Source: Streptomyces sp. ERV7 | Lineage (GTDB): Bacteria > Actinomycetota > Actinomycetes > Streptomycetales > Streptomycetaceae | DNA: 64,000 bases | Assembly: GCF_001653515.1 (NCBI RefSeq) | Contig: NZ_LYOY01000029.1 | Coordinates: forward strand, 496,001-560,000 | Reading direction: 5' to 3' | Part shown: positions 35,528 through 43,788 of the stretch, piece by piece | Layout of the letters: each line of letters opens with the position of its first letter | Numbering within the stretch: position 1 is the first letter of the stretch | Notes under the pieces: model-generated | What the model saw: the letters and a program-made list of their open reading frames with translations, nothing else | Databases searched by the model: none | What the model was told of the DNA's origin: nothing | Position numbers and translations under genes: made by a program

Positions 35528-36850
35528 ATGACCGACACGGAGGCGGCGGCGCGCCGCGACCAGGCGGTGCGGGCGGCCGTGGAGCAGGGGCTCGTCGGCC
35601 CGGACACCCCGCTCGCCGCGCTCCTCGACGTCACCGGCATCCGGGCCGCCGCAGCCGCGCTGACCTCGGCCTTCGCGGCCGTGACCGAGGCGCCCGTGCT
35701 GCACGCCTTCGCCGTCAAGGCGTGCCCGCTGGTGCCCGTGCTGCGCCTGCTCGCGTCCGAGGGGCTGGGCGCGGAGGTCGCCAGCCCCGGCGAGCTGGCG
35801 CTGGCCCGCGCCGCCGGGATCGGCCCCGGCCGCACGGTCCTGGACTCCCCCGCCAAGACCCCCGCCGAGCTGCGCGAGGCGCTCGCGCTCGGCATCGCCG
35901 TCAACGCCGACAACCCCCAGGAGCTGGCCCGTCTCGACGCGCTCGTCGCCTCCGCCGCGACCGCGTCGCCGCTCGGCCTGCGGGTCAACCCGCAGCTGGG
36001 CGCGGGGTCCATCGGCGCGCTCTCGACGGCGACGGCGACCTCGAAGTTCGGGGTGGCGCTGCGGGACGAGGGGGCGCGGGAGTGGGTCGTGCGGGCGTAC
36101 GCGGACCGCCCCTGGCTCACCCGGCTGCACACCCACACGGGCTCCCAGGGGGTGCCGCTGGGGCTGATGGCCGAGGGGGTGCGGGCCGCGTACGAGCTGG
36201 CCGAGGAGGTCAACGCGCGCGTGGGCCGCCGGCAGATCGACACGGTCGACCTCGGCGGCGGGCTGCCGGTGAACTTCGCCTCGGACGAGGACCGACCCAC
36301 GTACGCGGAGTACGCGCGGCTGCTGCGCACCGAGGTCCCCGGGCTCTTCGACGGCTCGTACGCGCTGGTGACCGAGTTCGGCCGCTCGCTGCTCGCCAGG
36401 CACGGGACGGTGCTGGCGCGGGTGGAGTACGCGAAGACGTCCGGGGGGCGGGCCATCGCGGTCACCCACGCGGGCGTCCAGATCGCGGCCCGTACGGTGT
36501 ACGCGCCCGCGTCCTGGCCGCTGCGGATCGCCGCGTACGGCCCGAAGGGCCGCCCCAAGTCCGGTCCGCCCGTCGTCCAGGACGTGGCCGGCCCGGCCTG
36601 CTTCGCGGGGGACCTGCTGGCCGAGGCCCGGTTGCTGCCGCGTCTGGAGCAGGGGGACTACGCGGCGGTGCTGGACACCGGGGCGTACTACTTCGCCCAC
36701 CACTACGCGTACAACAGCCTCGCCAGACCGGGCGTCTACGGCTTCACGGCGTCCCCGTCGGGCGTCCGCTTCGCGGTGGTCCGGGAGCCGCAGTCGGTGG
36801 CGGCCATAGTGGCAGAATCCGGCGGCCCGACCCCGGACGCCCTGCTCTAG
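35528..36850 (+). CDS. Fold-III PLP-dependent decarboxylase (diaminopimelate/ornithine type)
   Basis: A 440-residue alanine-racemase-fold decarboxylase. The PLP lysine is in LHAFAVKACPLVPVL near residue 66, the substrate/phosphate motifs are THTGSQGVPLGLM and TVDLGGGLPVNF, and the C-terminal part has YAAVLDTGAYYFAHHYAYNS. It resembles LysA but lacks the usual N-terminal context, and it stands divergent from hutU. It may therefore be a second, catabolic or specialised decarboxylase rather than the lysine biosynthesis enzyme; the substrate is not assignable. I chose the ATG at 35528; an in-frame start at 35483 is possible but lacks a ribosome site. Confidence 0.8.
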   Translation: MTDTEAAARRDQAVRAAVEQGLVGPDTPLAALLDVTGIRAAAAALTSAFAAVTEAPVLHAFAVKACPLVPVLRLLASEGLGAEVASPGELALARAAGIGPGRTVLDSPAKTPAELREALALGIAVNADNPQELARLDALVASAATASPLGLRVNPQLGAGSIGALSTATATSKFGVALRDEGAREWVVRAYADRPWLTRLHTHTGSQGVPLGLMAEGVRAAYELAEEVNARVGRRQIDTVDLGGGLPVNFASDEDRPTYAEYARLLRTEVPGLFDGSYALVTEFGRSLLARHGTVLARVEYAKTSGGRAIAVTHAGVQIAARTVYAPASWPLRIAAYGPKGRPKSGPPVVQDVAGPACFAGDLLAEARLLPRLEQGDYAAVLDTGAYYFAHHYAYNSLARPGVYGFTASPSGVRFAVVREPQSVAAIVAESGGPTPDALL

Positions 36851-36868
36851 CCCACGCCCGGACTTCAC

Positions 36869-36926
36869 GCCCGGACTTCACCTGCGGGCCGGTGGCTGGC
36901 TGGCCGCGCAGTTCCCCGCGCCCCTT
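36869..36926 (+). repeat. Dispersed GC-rich intergenic repeat, forward copy
   Basis: This 58-base copy runs from GCCCGGACTTCACCTGCGGG to CAGTTCCCCGCGCCCCTT. A 13-base direct repeat of its first bases (GCCCGGACTTCAC) immediately precedes it at 36856. It is the same family as the array at 61757-62118 and lies 18 bases after the PLP decarboxylase stop. Confidence 0.85.
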
Positions 36927-36971
36927 AGGTAGTCCGCCGCAGCCGGAAACGCAGCTCAGCCACAGGCCTTC

Positions 36972-37091
36972 AGGGGCGCGGGGAACTGCGCGACCAGCCC
37001 CCACCGGCCCGCAGGCGAAGTCCGGGCACAAAAGGGGCGCGGGGAACTGCGCGAGCAACCACCCACCGGCCCGCAGACGAAGACCGGGCAC
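36972..37091 (-). repeat. Two reverse copies of the dispersed intergenic repeat
   Basis: Copies at 36972-37029 and 37033-37091 run from AGGGGCGCGGGGAACTGCGC to CCGGGCAC and face the forward copy at 36869, so RNA here could fold into a long hairpin. The two reverse copies differ at about ten positions. The rest of the gap up to 37136 holds no gene. Confidence 0.85.
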
Positions 37092-37136
37092 AGACGGCCG
37101 CGGTGACCATCGCACCATTCGCTCGTTTTGCTGAAC

Positions 37137-39053
37137 GTGGCCCCGCCCCAGGACATCCTCAGCCGCCCCACCCCCATCGGCATCGAGCAGGCCGAAGCCG
37201 CTCTCGTGGAGCACTATCCCCGGCTGACCCGGCTCGCCTATCTCGTGCTGCCGCCCTCGCTCGGGCGCAACCGGCGGGTGCTGACCGCGCACGCGCTGGT
37301 GCAGCGGTCGCTGCCCCGGGGACGCGGGGGCGCACAGGCGGCGATCCCGGCGCCCCGGCGCGGGGACCCGGGGTACGGGTTCGTACGGCGGCAGGTCGTG
37401 CGGCAGGCGCTGGAGGCCGGGCTGCCGCTGAGGCGGCGGGCCTGGCCCAAGCGGGCGCAGCTGCCGCCGGTACTGCCGCAGGTGTGGGGGCTGCGGGTGT
37501 TCCCCCGCTCCGGCGGAGCCGATGAACTCGCCCTGGACCAGCGGCTCTCCGCCCTCGGCGGACCCGCGAGGGCCGCCTTCGTGCTGCGCGGCCTGGACCG
37601 GCTGAGCGACGCCGAGGTGCGCAAGGAGCTCGACGCCGTGGGGGTCGAGGACCCCGGCGCCGCCGTCGAGGAGGCGGGGGACCCCGGCGCCGCCGCCGCG
37701 CTCCTGGAGGCCGCCGAGTTCGACCCCTGCTCCCTCCAGGCCCGGCCCACCGACCTGATGCGCCGCCGCCAGCACCTGCGCGCGGCCCTCGTCGCCGCCG
37801 CCGCGCTCGCGGTCTGCGGCACGCTCCTCGGGCTCCCGGGCGACGGCTGGGGCCCCGACGGGGCGGCCGCGCCGCCGTACGCCCGCAACCCCGCCGCCGA
37901 GGCCGCCCTCGACCCGGCGCGGGTCGTCCGGGTGGACGCCGCCGTCTGGCGGACCTCGGCCCGTACCGACTACTCCGTCTGGCCCGCCCGCGGCTCCCTG
38001 ACCGGGGACAGCGCGCTGCTGCGGCGCGCGCTCGCCGTCTGGGCGCGGCCGGGCCGCTCCGTACAGGTCTCGGCGACGCCGGGGACGCCCTCGGGCCCGC
38101 CGATGGGCGCGCCCCAACTGCTGTACGCGGGCAAGGTCGACCGCGCCTCGGTGGTGCTCTTCTACGACGGGCTGCGGGTCGCCCGGTACGCGGAGCCGCT
38201 GGACGGCACCTCCGGCGCGGCGCTCGACTTCGCGCGCGTGGACGGCGCGGACGCCGCGTCCGCCGGGGCGCTCGTCGTCGGCCGCACCGACGGCAACGTC
38301 CGCTATCTGACCGCCCCCTGGGTCCGCGAGGCGGCCGTACGGGACCTGCTCGACCCGGCCGCCGCGCCCCGCCCGCTGACCCGCGACCGGGACGGTGTGA
38401 CCGCCCCGCTGGTCTCGCCCGCGCAGGCCCGCGACTGCACCTCCTGGGACGTCCTCCAGCTGCGCGAGGACCGCGACAACACAGCCGGGCGGCTGCTCAC
38501 CGACCTCGGGGAGCTCGCGCCGGCGCGGCTCACCTGGGGGCCGCCGGACGCCCCCAGGGATGTCACCGGCACCGCCGCCCGCGAGGCCTGGGCCCGTACC
38601 GCGTGCCTGCTCCCCACGGTCCGCTCGCACGGCGTCCGGGCGGTGAACGCCTGGCAGTACGCCAGGCAGCAGCTGCCCGAGGGCAACGGCACGGCCGCCT
38701 GGCTCTGCACCCGGGCCGACACCTGGTCCGGCACGGACAGCCGGGTCCTGGCCCAGTTCCAGGCCCCGGGCGCCGGGAAGGCCACGGCGGGCGCGGTGGC
38801 CGCGCGCGCCGAGAACAGCGCCGCCTGCGGCACGCACGAGCCGCGCGTGCTCGCCGGGGTGCTGTGGAAGTCCCGGGGCGGGCACTGGTACGTGCTGGCG
38901 GCCGGCAGCGAGAACCTGGCCAGGGTGGCCGTCTCCGGCGGTGTGGACGCGTCCGAGCACGGCCATCTGCTCGCCGTGCGCACCCAGGAGGGGGCCCACG
39001 CACAGCTGGTCGGCCGCCTCGCGGACGGCACCCAGGTCGCCGCCCTGCGCTGA
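37137..39053 (+). CDS. Single-pass membrane protein with a degenerate ECF-sigma-like N-terminus
   Basis: A protein of 638 residues from the GTG at 37137 (a TTG three codons earlier is also possible; no ribosome site is visible). Residues 18-42 (AALVEHYPRLTRLAYLVLPP) resemble sigma region 2.1. Residues about 140-175 (ALGGPARAAFVLRGLDRLSD, then AEVRKELDAVGV) resemble region 4 of ECF factors. One membrane helix lies near 208-230 (RAALVAAAALAVCGTLLGLP). The large C-terminal part (240-638) would lie outside the cell and has no family I recognise, with three or more Cys (DCTSWDV, TACLLPTV, AWLCTRAD). Possible roles are a membrane-tethered regulator or a former sigma factor now acting as a sensor. 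Confidence 0.7.
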   Translation: MAPPQDILSRPTPIGIEQAEAALVEHYPRLTRLAYLVLPPSLGRNRRVLTAHALVQRSLPRGRGGAQAAIPAPRRGDPGYGFVRRQVVRQALEAGLPLRRRAWPKRAQLPPVLPQVWGLRVFPRSGGADELALDQRLSALGGPARAAFVLRGLDRLSDAEVRKELDAVGVEDPGAAVEEAGDPGAAAALLEAAEFDPCSLQARPTDLMRRRQHLRAALVAAAALAVCGTLLGLPGDGWGPDGAAAPPYARNPAAEAALDPARVVRVDAAVWRTSARTDYSVWPARGSLTGDSALLRRALAVWARPGRSVQVSATPGTPSGPPMGAPQLLYAGKVDRASVVLFYDGLRVARYAEPLDGTSGAALDFARVDGADAASAGALVVGRTDGNVRYLTAPWVREAAVRDLLDPAAAPRPLTRDRDGVTAPLVSPAQARDCTSWDVLQLREDRDNTAGRLLTDLGELAPARLTWGPPDAPRDVTGTAAREAWARTACLLPTVRSHGVRAVNAWQYARQQLPEGNGTAAWLCTRADTWSGTDSRVLAQFQAPGAGKATAGAVAARAENSAACGTHEPRVLAGVLWKSRGGHWYVLAAGSENLARVAVSGGVDASEHGHLLAVRTQEGAHAQLVGRLADGTQVAALR

Positions 39054-39107
39054 GCCCGAGGGGCCCGGGTGACCGGATCCGTACGAACAACTCCTCGCAC
39101 AACCCTG

Positions 39108-39135
39108 TTGCCAGGCGCTTACCCGTCAGTACATT
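39108..39135 (+). promoter_or_regulatory. Candidate promoter giving a leaderless message for the PF10118 gene
   Basis: TTGCCA (39108-39113), a 16-base spacer and TACATT (39130-39135). The -10 box ends seven bases before the ATG at 39142, so transcription would begin at or next to the start codon. No ribosome site is present, which fits. Confidence 0.5.
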
Positions 39136-39141
39136 GACGCC

Positions 39142-40029
39142 ATGTCTAATACGCCGCAGCCCGCTCCGGTGGTCTCGGAGCACATAGAGCTCAAGGCCCG
39201 GAACGTCTCGTTCGCGTGGGAGAAGACCCCACTCCACTGGATCCCGGGCGACCCGTTCACCGGGCACACCATCAACGTGCTGCACCTGCTGCTCCCGGCG
39301 GGCGAGCGCTGGTTCGTGCATGTGTACAAGCAGGTGCTGCCGTACATCCACGACGAGCGGCTGCGCGAGGACGTCATCGGGTTCATCGGCCAGGAGGCCA
39401 CCCACTCGGCGGCCCACGACGACGTGCTCCCCCACCTCAAGGCGCTCGGCCTCGACCCCACCCCGTACACCGCGCAGGTCGACTGGCTCTTCGAGAAGCT
39501 CCTCGGCGACCGGACGCTGCCGCCCGGGCGGGCGCGCGAGTGGTGGCTGATGGAGCGGGTGGCCACGATCGCGGCCATCGAGCACTACACGGCGTTCCTG
39601 GGCGACTGGATCCTCAACGCCGACTCCCTGGACAAGCGCGGCGCGGACGCGGTGATGCTGGACCTGCTGCGCTGGCACGGCGCCGAGGAGGTCGAGCACC
39701 GGTCGGTCGCCTTCGACCTGTTCATGCACGTGGACGGCAGCTACCGGCGCCGGGCCAGGACCTGGGCGACCGCCTTCACCGCGCTGCTCTTCCTCTGGCA
39801 GCGCGGCGCCCGGTTCTTCATGGAGAACGACCCCTCGCTCCTCGACGGCAAGGCGACCATCCGCGACTTCCTGCGCGCCGGACGCCAGGGCACGCTGCCC
39901 ACCACCGGCGCGATGGCGCGCTCGATCCCGCGCTATCTCAGCCGTACGTACCACCCCTCGCAGGAGGGCTCGACCGCGCAGGCCGTGGCCTATCTGGCCG
40001 GCTCGCCCGGCGCCAACGGAGGCCGCTGA
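39142..40029 (+). CDS. PF10118 ferritin-like metal-dependent hydrolase family protein
   Basis: A 295-residue protein with di-iron-type Glu/His motifs: FIGQEATHSAAHDDVL near 83-98, RVATIAAIEHYTAFLGDW near 145, and WHGAEEVEHRSVAFDL near 185. These fit the predicted metal-dependent hydrolase family PF10118, whose chemistry is not established; the spacing suggests a carboxylate-bridged di-iron oxygenase-like site. The next gene, one base downstream, is the start of a PDR/VanB-type ferredoxin-containing reductase, which could supply electrons to this protein. That inference is weakened by the break in the reductase gene. Confidence 0.85.
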   Translation: MSNTPQPAPVVSEHIELKARNVSFAWEKTPLHWIPGDPFTGHTINVLHLLLPAGERWFVHVYKQVLPYIHDERLREDVIGFIGQEATHSAAHDDVLPHLKALGLDPTPYTAQVDWLFEKLLGDRTLPPGRAREWWLMERVATIAAIEHYTAFLGDWILNADSLDKRGADAVMLDLLRWHGAEEVEHRSVAFDLFMHVDGSYRRRARTWATAFTALLFLWQRGARFFMENDPSLLDGKATIRDFLRAGRQGTLPTTGAMARSIPRYLSRTYHPSQEGSTAQAVAYLAGSPGANGGR

Positions 40030-40030
40030 C

Positions 40031-40165
40031 ATGCCGCGTACGAGGTCCCTGGTCCTGGCCGCGGGGGCCGCGCTGCTGGTGCGGCGGGCGGTACGGCGCC
40101 GGATCGCCGCGTCCCCGCTGTGGCCGATGCCCGCACTGGAGACGCCCATTTCGGGGCAGGGCGGG
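40031..40165 (+). pseudogene. N-terminal fragment of a PDR/VanB-type oxidoreductase
   Basis: The ATG at 40031 follows the preceding stop directly. It encodes a hydrophobic/basic leader (LVLAAGAALLVRRAVRRRIA) and SPLWPMPALETPISGQ, the usual N-terminus of a streptomycete PDR/VanB reductase. After about residue 45 the sequence becomes antisense to another gene and ends at 40246. The missing FAD, NAD and 2Fe-2S domains are found in the same orientation at 49203-50147. The gene therefore appears interrupted by about 9 kb. Confidence 0.75.
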
Positions 40166-40443
40166 CGGCGGGCGCCCTCCGGCACCTGCACATGGGGGTG
40201 CGCGGCCCGGGTCGCCTCGGCCGGGACGCGGCGCTGGGCGAGATGAGCCACCTCGGCGGCGTACGCCCGGGACAGCCGGCCCACTTCGGCGCGGGCGCCG
40301 TCCCCCTGGGAGCGCAGCTCGGCGATCTCCTCCCGCTGCCGGGCCGCCCGGCGCCGGGAGCTCAGCAGCCCGCCCCCGAGCACGAACGCGGACAGGGTCC
40401 CGGCCGCCAGGCCTCCGGCGGCCAGGTCCGGTATCTCAATCAT
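40166..40443 (-). pseudogene. N-terminal fragment of a membrane-anchored coiled-coil protein
   Basis: From the ATG at 40443 the minus strand encodes LAAGGLAAGTLSAFVLGGGL (a membrane helix), then a coiled coil (AARQREEIAELRSQGDGARA, EVGRLSRAYAAEVAHLAQRR) and PAEATRAAHPHVQVP. After about residue 88 it runs antisense into the PDR fragment. This start resembles streptomycete sensor-kinase-like ATP-binding proteins whose remaining several hundred residues are missing; that identification is from memory and tentative. The loss occurs at the same place as the PDR truncation. The 181-base gap 40444-40624 holds no gene. Confidence 0.6.
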
Positions 40444-40624
40444 CTGATGGGCCTTCGGGGGAGATCGGGAGAAGGGCATGTGGACGACCGCCCCGGAAGG
40501 CGAACGTGGCCAGTACACACTGTCATTGACCGGTCCCGCACTGTTTTACACGAAGATCCTTTCGAACCTGAACGCGGGAGTCCGATTCTTTACGAAACGT
40601 CAGCGTGTCGACAGGGGCGGGGCG

Positions 40625-41416
40625 CTAGGGATTGTTGAAGAAGTTGCGGACCCAGTAGCGCCGTCGGCGCCCCTGGCCGCCGTACTCCTCGTCGTCGTTG
40701 TCGTCCGGGTGGTGCAGCACCGTCCAGCTCACCGCCGAGACCGCCGGTTCCAACGACAGCCTGCTCACCGCCGATTCGAGGAGGCTGTCGTCACGGCGCT
40801 CGGTGGTCAGCTCGGCGGTCACCGTCACCTTGCCCGGGGCGTCCGCATCCTGGCTGTGCACCGAGCGCAGCCGGAAACCCGGCCGGGTCAGGGCCTGGAC
40901 GGAGAGGATGCGCACATGTGCCTCCTCGGGCTCGGTGCACACCACCTCGAACAGGTAGTCGGTGCCGACCTCGACCCCGCCGTGCGGCTCGCGGTCCATG
41001 CGCCGCCCCAGCGGCCGCAGCAGCAGATTGGCGCCGACCACCCCGGCGGTGCCGAGCGCGGCCACGCCGTAGAGCCCCGCCCCGGAGAGCGCGCCGACCG
41101 CCGCCGAACACCACAGGGTGGCGGCCGTGTTCAGGCCACGCACGCTCAGGCCGTCCCGCATGATGACACCGGCGCCCAGGAAGCCGATGCCGGAGACGAT
41201 CTGTGCGGCCACCCGGGAGCCGTCGTAGCCGCTGGTGCTGGTGGCGTCCACGAAGCCGTAGGTCGAGAGCAGTACGAAGAGCGCGGACCCGGCGGCCACC
41301 AGCGCGTTGGTCCGCAGCCCGGCCATCCGGGCCCGCCACTGGCGCTCCAGGCCGATGATCCCGCCATAGCCCAGGCCCGCCCCGATGTTGGCGGCCGTGT
41401 GCCACTCGTTGAGCAT
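40625..41416 (-). CDS. MgtC/SapB family membrane protein
   Basis: A 263-residue protein with four to five membrane segments in the first 150 residues. MgtC family motifs are GLGYGGIIGLERQWRARMAG, RTNALVAAGSALFVLLS, IVSGIGFLGAGVIMRDG and VRGLNTAATLWCSAAVGA. A C-terminal ACT-like cytosolic domain follows (about 165-245). MgtC proteins act in low-magnesium and virulence physiology, partly by regulating ATP synthase or phosphate uptake; the role here is unknown. It is divergent from the MazG-like gene. Confidence 0.9.
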   Translation of the reverse strand: MLNEWHTAANIGAGLGYGGIIGLERQWRARMAGLRTNALVAAGSALFVLLSTYGFVDATSTSGYDGSRVAAQIVSGIGFLGAGVIMRDGLSVRGLNTAATLWCSAAVGALSGAGLYGVAALGTAGVVGANLLLRPLGRRMDREPHGGVEVGTDYLFEVVCTEPEEAHVRILSVQALTRPGFRLRSVHSQDADAPGKVTVTAELTTERRDDSLLESAVSRLSLEPAVSAVSWTVLHHPDDNDDEEYGGQGRRRRYWVRNFFNNP

Positions 41417-41560
41417 GTTCCGTACTCCTCGCCGTCTGCGTCCCCCCTCCTATCGGCCACCGGCTCCCCGGTGTTGAACCGGATCCGCGGACGGGCCCCG
41501 TTCGGCCCTCGCTAGGCTGGACGGACGCCGCCGCACCGCACCGCACCGCACGGAGGAGTC

Positions 41561-41866
41561 TTGGAGATCCGGACCGCACAGGAGCAGGCCTGGGCGAACA
41601 AGCTTGAGAAGGGGTTCAACGTCACCGACGTGCCCCTGGAGTTCGGTCTGCTCACCGCCGAGGTGGGCGAGGCGTTCACGGCCTGGCGCAAGCGGCTCCC
41701 GGACTTCGGCGAGGAGCTGGCCGACGTCTTCCTCTATCTGGCGGCGCTGGCCGAGATGAACGGTGTGGACCTCGACGACGAGGTCGCCCGCAAACTGGCG
41801 AAGAACCGCCGCCGCGCCTACGTACGCGACGAGCGCGGCGTCCTGGTCCGGGTCACCGAGGGCTGA
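41561..41866 (+). CDS. MazG-like nucleotide pyrophosphohydrolase
   Basis: A 101-residue all-alpha NTP pyrophosphatase. The metal-binding ExxE and ExxD motifs are LLTAEVGEAFTAWRKRL and FGEELADVFLYLAALAEMNG, followed by a DDEVARKLAKNRRR helix. It probably removes abnormal or excess nucleoside triphosphates. The start is the TTG at 41561, preceded closely by GGAGGAG; no ATG or GTG is available in frame. Five CCGCA units (41531-41552) run just upstream. Its 3' end overlaps the convergent GH5 gene by 14 bases. Confidence 0.85.
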   Translation: MEIRTAQEQAWANKLEKGFNVTDVPLEFGLLTAEVGEAFTAWRKRLPDFGEELADVFLYLAALAEMNGVDLDDEVARKLAKNRRRAYVRDERGVLVRVTEG

Positions 41867-43742
41867 GCCCTCGCGTGTGGGCCGCCGCCCAGGCCGCGAG
41901 TTCGGCGCGGGCGGCGCCCAGCAGCCCGTCGGACGGGTCGGTGGCCCCATCGGTGACCAGCGCGAAGTGGACGGCGCCCGGGTCGGGTGCGGTGAGCAGC
42001 AGACGACGGCTCCCGGTGCCGCCGGGCTCGGGCGCGACGGCGACCGGGGTGTGCGCGGTGTAGTCGGGCGGGCGTGCGACGGCGCCGAGGTCGGAGACGA
42101 CGGTGGTGGTGGCGAACGAGGCGGGCAGATGCAGCTCGGTGGGCGCGGCCACGCCGTTCGAGCGCCACAGGAGCAGGCCGTAGCGGCCGCCGCCGACGAG
42201 CTGGGCCACCTGCGGGAGCGCGGCCGGGACGGGGTTCCAGGTCAGGGTGGTGGAGCCGTCGCGGGAGCGGTCCTCGTAGGTGAAGGCGAGGACGCGGCCC
42301 GCCGTGGCGCCGGGGTAGAGGCGGTCGAGCAGCCGGGCGTCCTGGCGCAGCGCCGGGGCGCCGGAGTCGTCCTGGCGCACCGCCGAGAGGTCCTCGTCGT
42401 TCCAGGCGTCACCGGAGGTCAGGACCTTGCCGGGGTTGCCGTTCATGAGCTCGTGGTGACGGCCGCTGTACAGGTCCCACTGCCACTGGGTGCCCGACAG
42501 GACGGGTCCGGACGCGAGCGGGCCGGACCACCAAGTGGCTCCCGGAAGACGGGAGTCCAGCCCCTGGTACATCGCCTTGAGGACACTCGGTGCCTTGTCG
42601 GAGACGGTTCCGCCGAGCGGATGGCCGAACTCGCTGACGACCGACGCGGTGCTCGCGGCGGCGGCCCGGTCGCGCACGGCGCCGAGGTCGCGTGCGTACT
42701 GGCCGTCGCCCGCCTTGCCCCACATGAAGACGCCGGAGATCGCCTTCTGGTCGTAGAAGTGGGTGTTGAGGACATAGCGCGGCCCGAGGGCGCCCGCGTC
42801 GAGCAGTCCGCCCTCCTGCCGCTGGAAGTCGAGGTTGGCGTTCCAGAAGAGGTTGGGCTCGACATGGGCGGGCTTGGCCTGCCAGCCCGCCGCGTCCATC
42901 CGGGCCCGGAAGCGTGTGTAGAACGGCCAGAGCACGTCCCGCTCCCAGGCGCGGCTGGTCTGCCCGGGCTCGAAGGTGCCCGCGTGCGGTTCGTTGTACG
43001 GGTCGAATCCGGCGACGGCCGCGAACTCCTCGGCGGTGAGGTGTTCGGCGAGGTAGGCCAGGGTCGTTCCGGCCGTGGTGAGGAAGGCGTCCTGGATGCC
43101 GCGCGCGTTGTGCCAGAAGTCGTACGCCGCGCGCTTCACCGCCTCGTTCTGGGTGATGTTCTGGCCCCAGAACAGACAGATCCCGCAGGACTCGCGCGGA
43201 TAGCCGCCGCCCGCGACGGCCCAGGCGGGGGCGCCGTCGCCGGTGTACCAGCTGCCGCTGTCGAAGAGGTACCGGGAGAAGAGATCCTGGTGGAAGTCGG
43301 GCAGCACCCGGATCCCGGCGTCCAGGAACGCCCGCATCTGCTCGGTGACGGCCGCGAGATAGCCGGTGTCCACCTGGCCGCGTACGGGTTCGGCGGCCGC
43401 CCAGGAGAGCAGGAACCGCACGGTGTTGGCGCCGCCGAGGGTGCGTACGGCGGTCGCGGAGGCGCGGGCGTCGGCGACCGAGGCGAACGGCAGCCCGCCG
43501 TGCTCGGCCAGCTTGGTCTCGCCGGAGACGTTGTAGCCGCGCAGCACCGCCTCGCGGCCGAGCCCGTCGACGAGGCGCCCGTCCTCGACGGTGAGCGCGG
43601 ACGCGGCGGCGCCGTCGAACCACTGGGCGCCGGGGAGCCCCTCGGCGGCCGAGGGCGGGGTGCCGCCCGCCCCGAGGAGCGCGGCGAACAGGACGAGGAC
43701 ACCGAGCGGACGCGCCCACGACTTTGGCATGCCCATTACCAT
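41853..43742 (-). CDS. Secreted GH5 glycoside hydrolase (endoglycoceramidase-like)
   Basis: A 629-residue exported GH5 enzyme. The signal peptide (ARPLGVLVLFAALLGAGG) ends near residue 35. The barrel opens with REAVLRGYNVSGETKL, has the conserved RFLLSWAAAEP strand, the acid/base Glu in GFDPYNEPHAG and the nucleophile Glu in VVSEFGHPLGG, plus a C-terminal beta-sandwich. The layout with a HQDLFSRY strand resembles endoglycoceramidases and related GH5_29-type enzymes; the substrate is a guess. The start could be any of three Met codons at 43742, 43736 or 43730, none with a good ribosome site. It precedes no other gene on its strand; the pullulanase lies upstream. Confidence 0.85.
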   Translation of the reverse strand: MVMGMPKSWARPLGVLVLFAALLGAGGTPPSAAEGLPGAQWFDGAAASALTVEDGRLVDGLGREAVLRGYNVSGETKLAEHGGLPFASVADARASATAVRTLGGANTVRFLLSWAAAEPVRGQVDTGYLAAVTEQMRAFLDAGIRVLPDFHQDLFSRYLFDSGSWYTGDGAPAWAVAGGGYPRESCGICLFWGQNITQNEAVKRAAYDFWHNARGIQDAFLTTAGTTLAYLAEHLTAEEFAAVAGFDPYNEPHAGTFEPGQTSRAWERDVLWPFYTRFRARMDAAGWQAKPAHVEPNLFWNANLDFQRQEGGLLDAGALGPRYVLNTHFYDQKAISGVFMWGKAGDGQYARDLGAVRDRAAAASTASVVSEFGHPLGGTVSDKAPSVLKAMYQGLDSRLPGATWWSGPLASGPVLSGTQWQWDLYSGRHHELMNGNPGKVLTSGDAWNDEDLSAVRQDDSGAPALRQDARLLDRLYPGATAGRVLAFTYEDRSRDGSTTLTWNPVPAALPQVAQLVGGGRYGLLLWRSNGVAAPTELHLPASFATTTVVSDLGAVARPPDYTAHTPVAVAPEPGGTGSRRLLLTAPDPGAVHFALVTDGATDPSDGLLGAARAELAAWAAAHTRGLSPR

Positions 43743-43788
43743 CGCGGCGGGCCGGAGCACAGTCAACACTCCGGCCCGCCGCCGCCCG

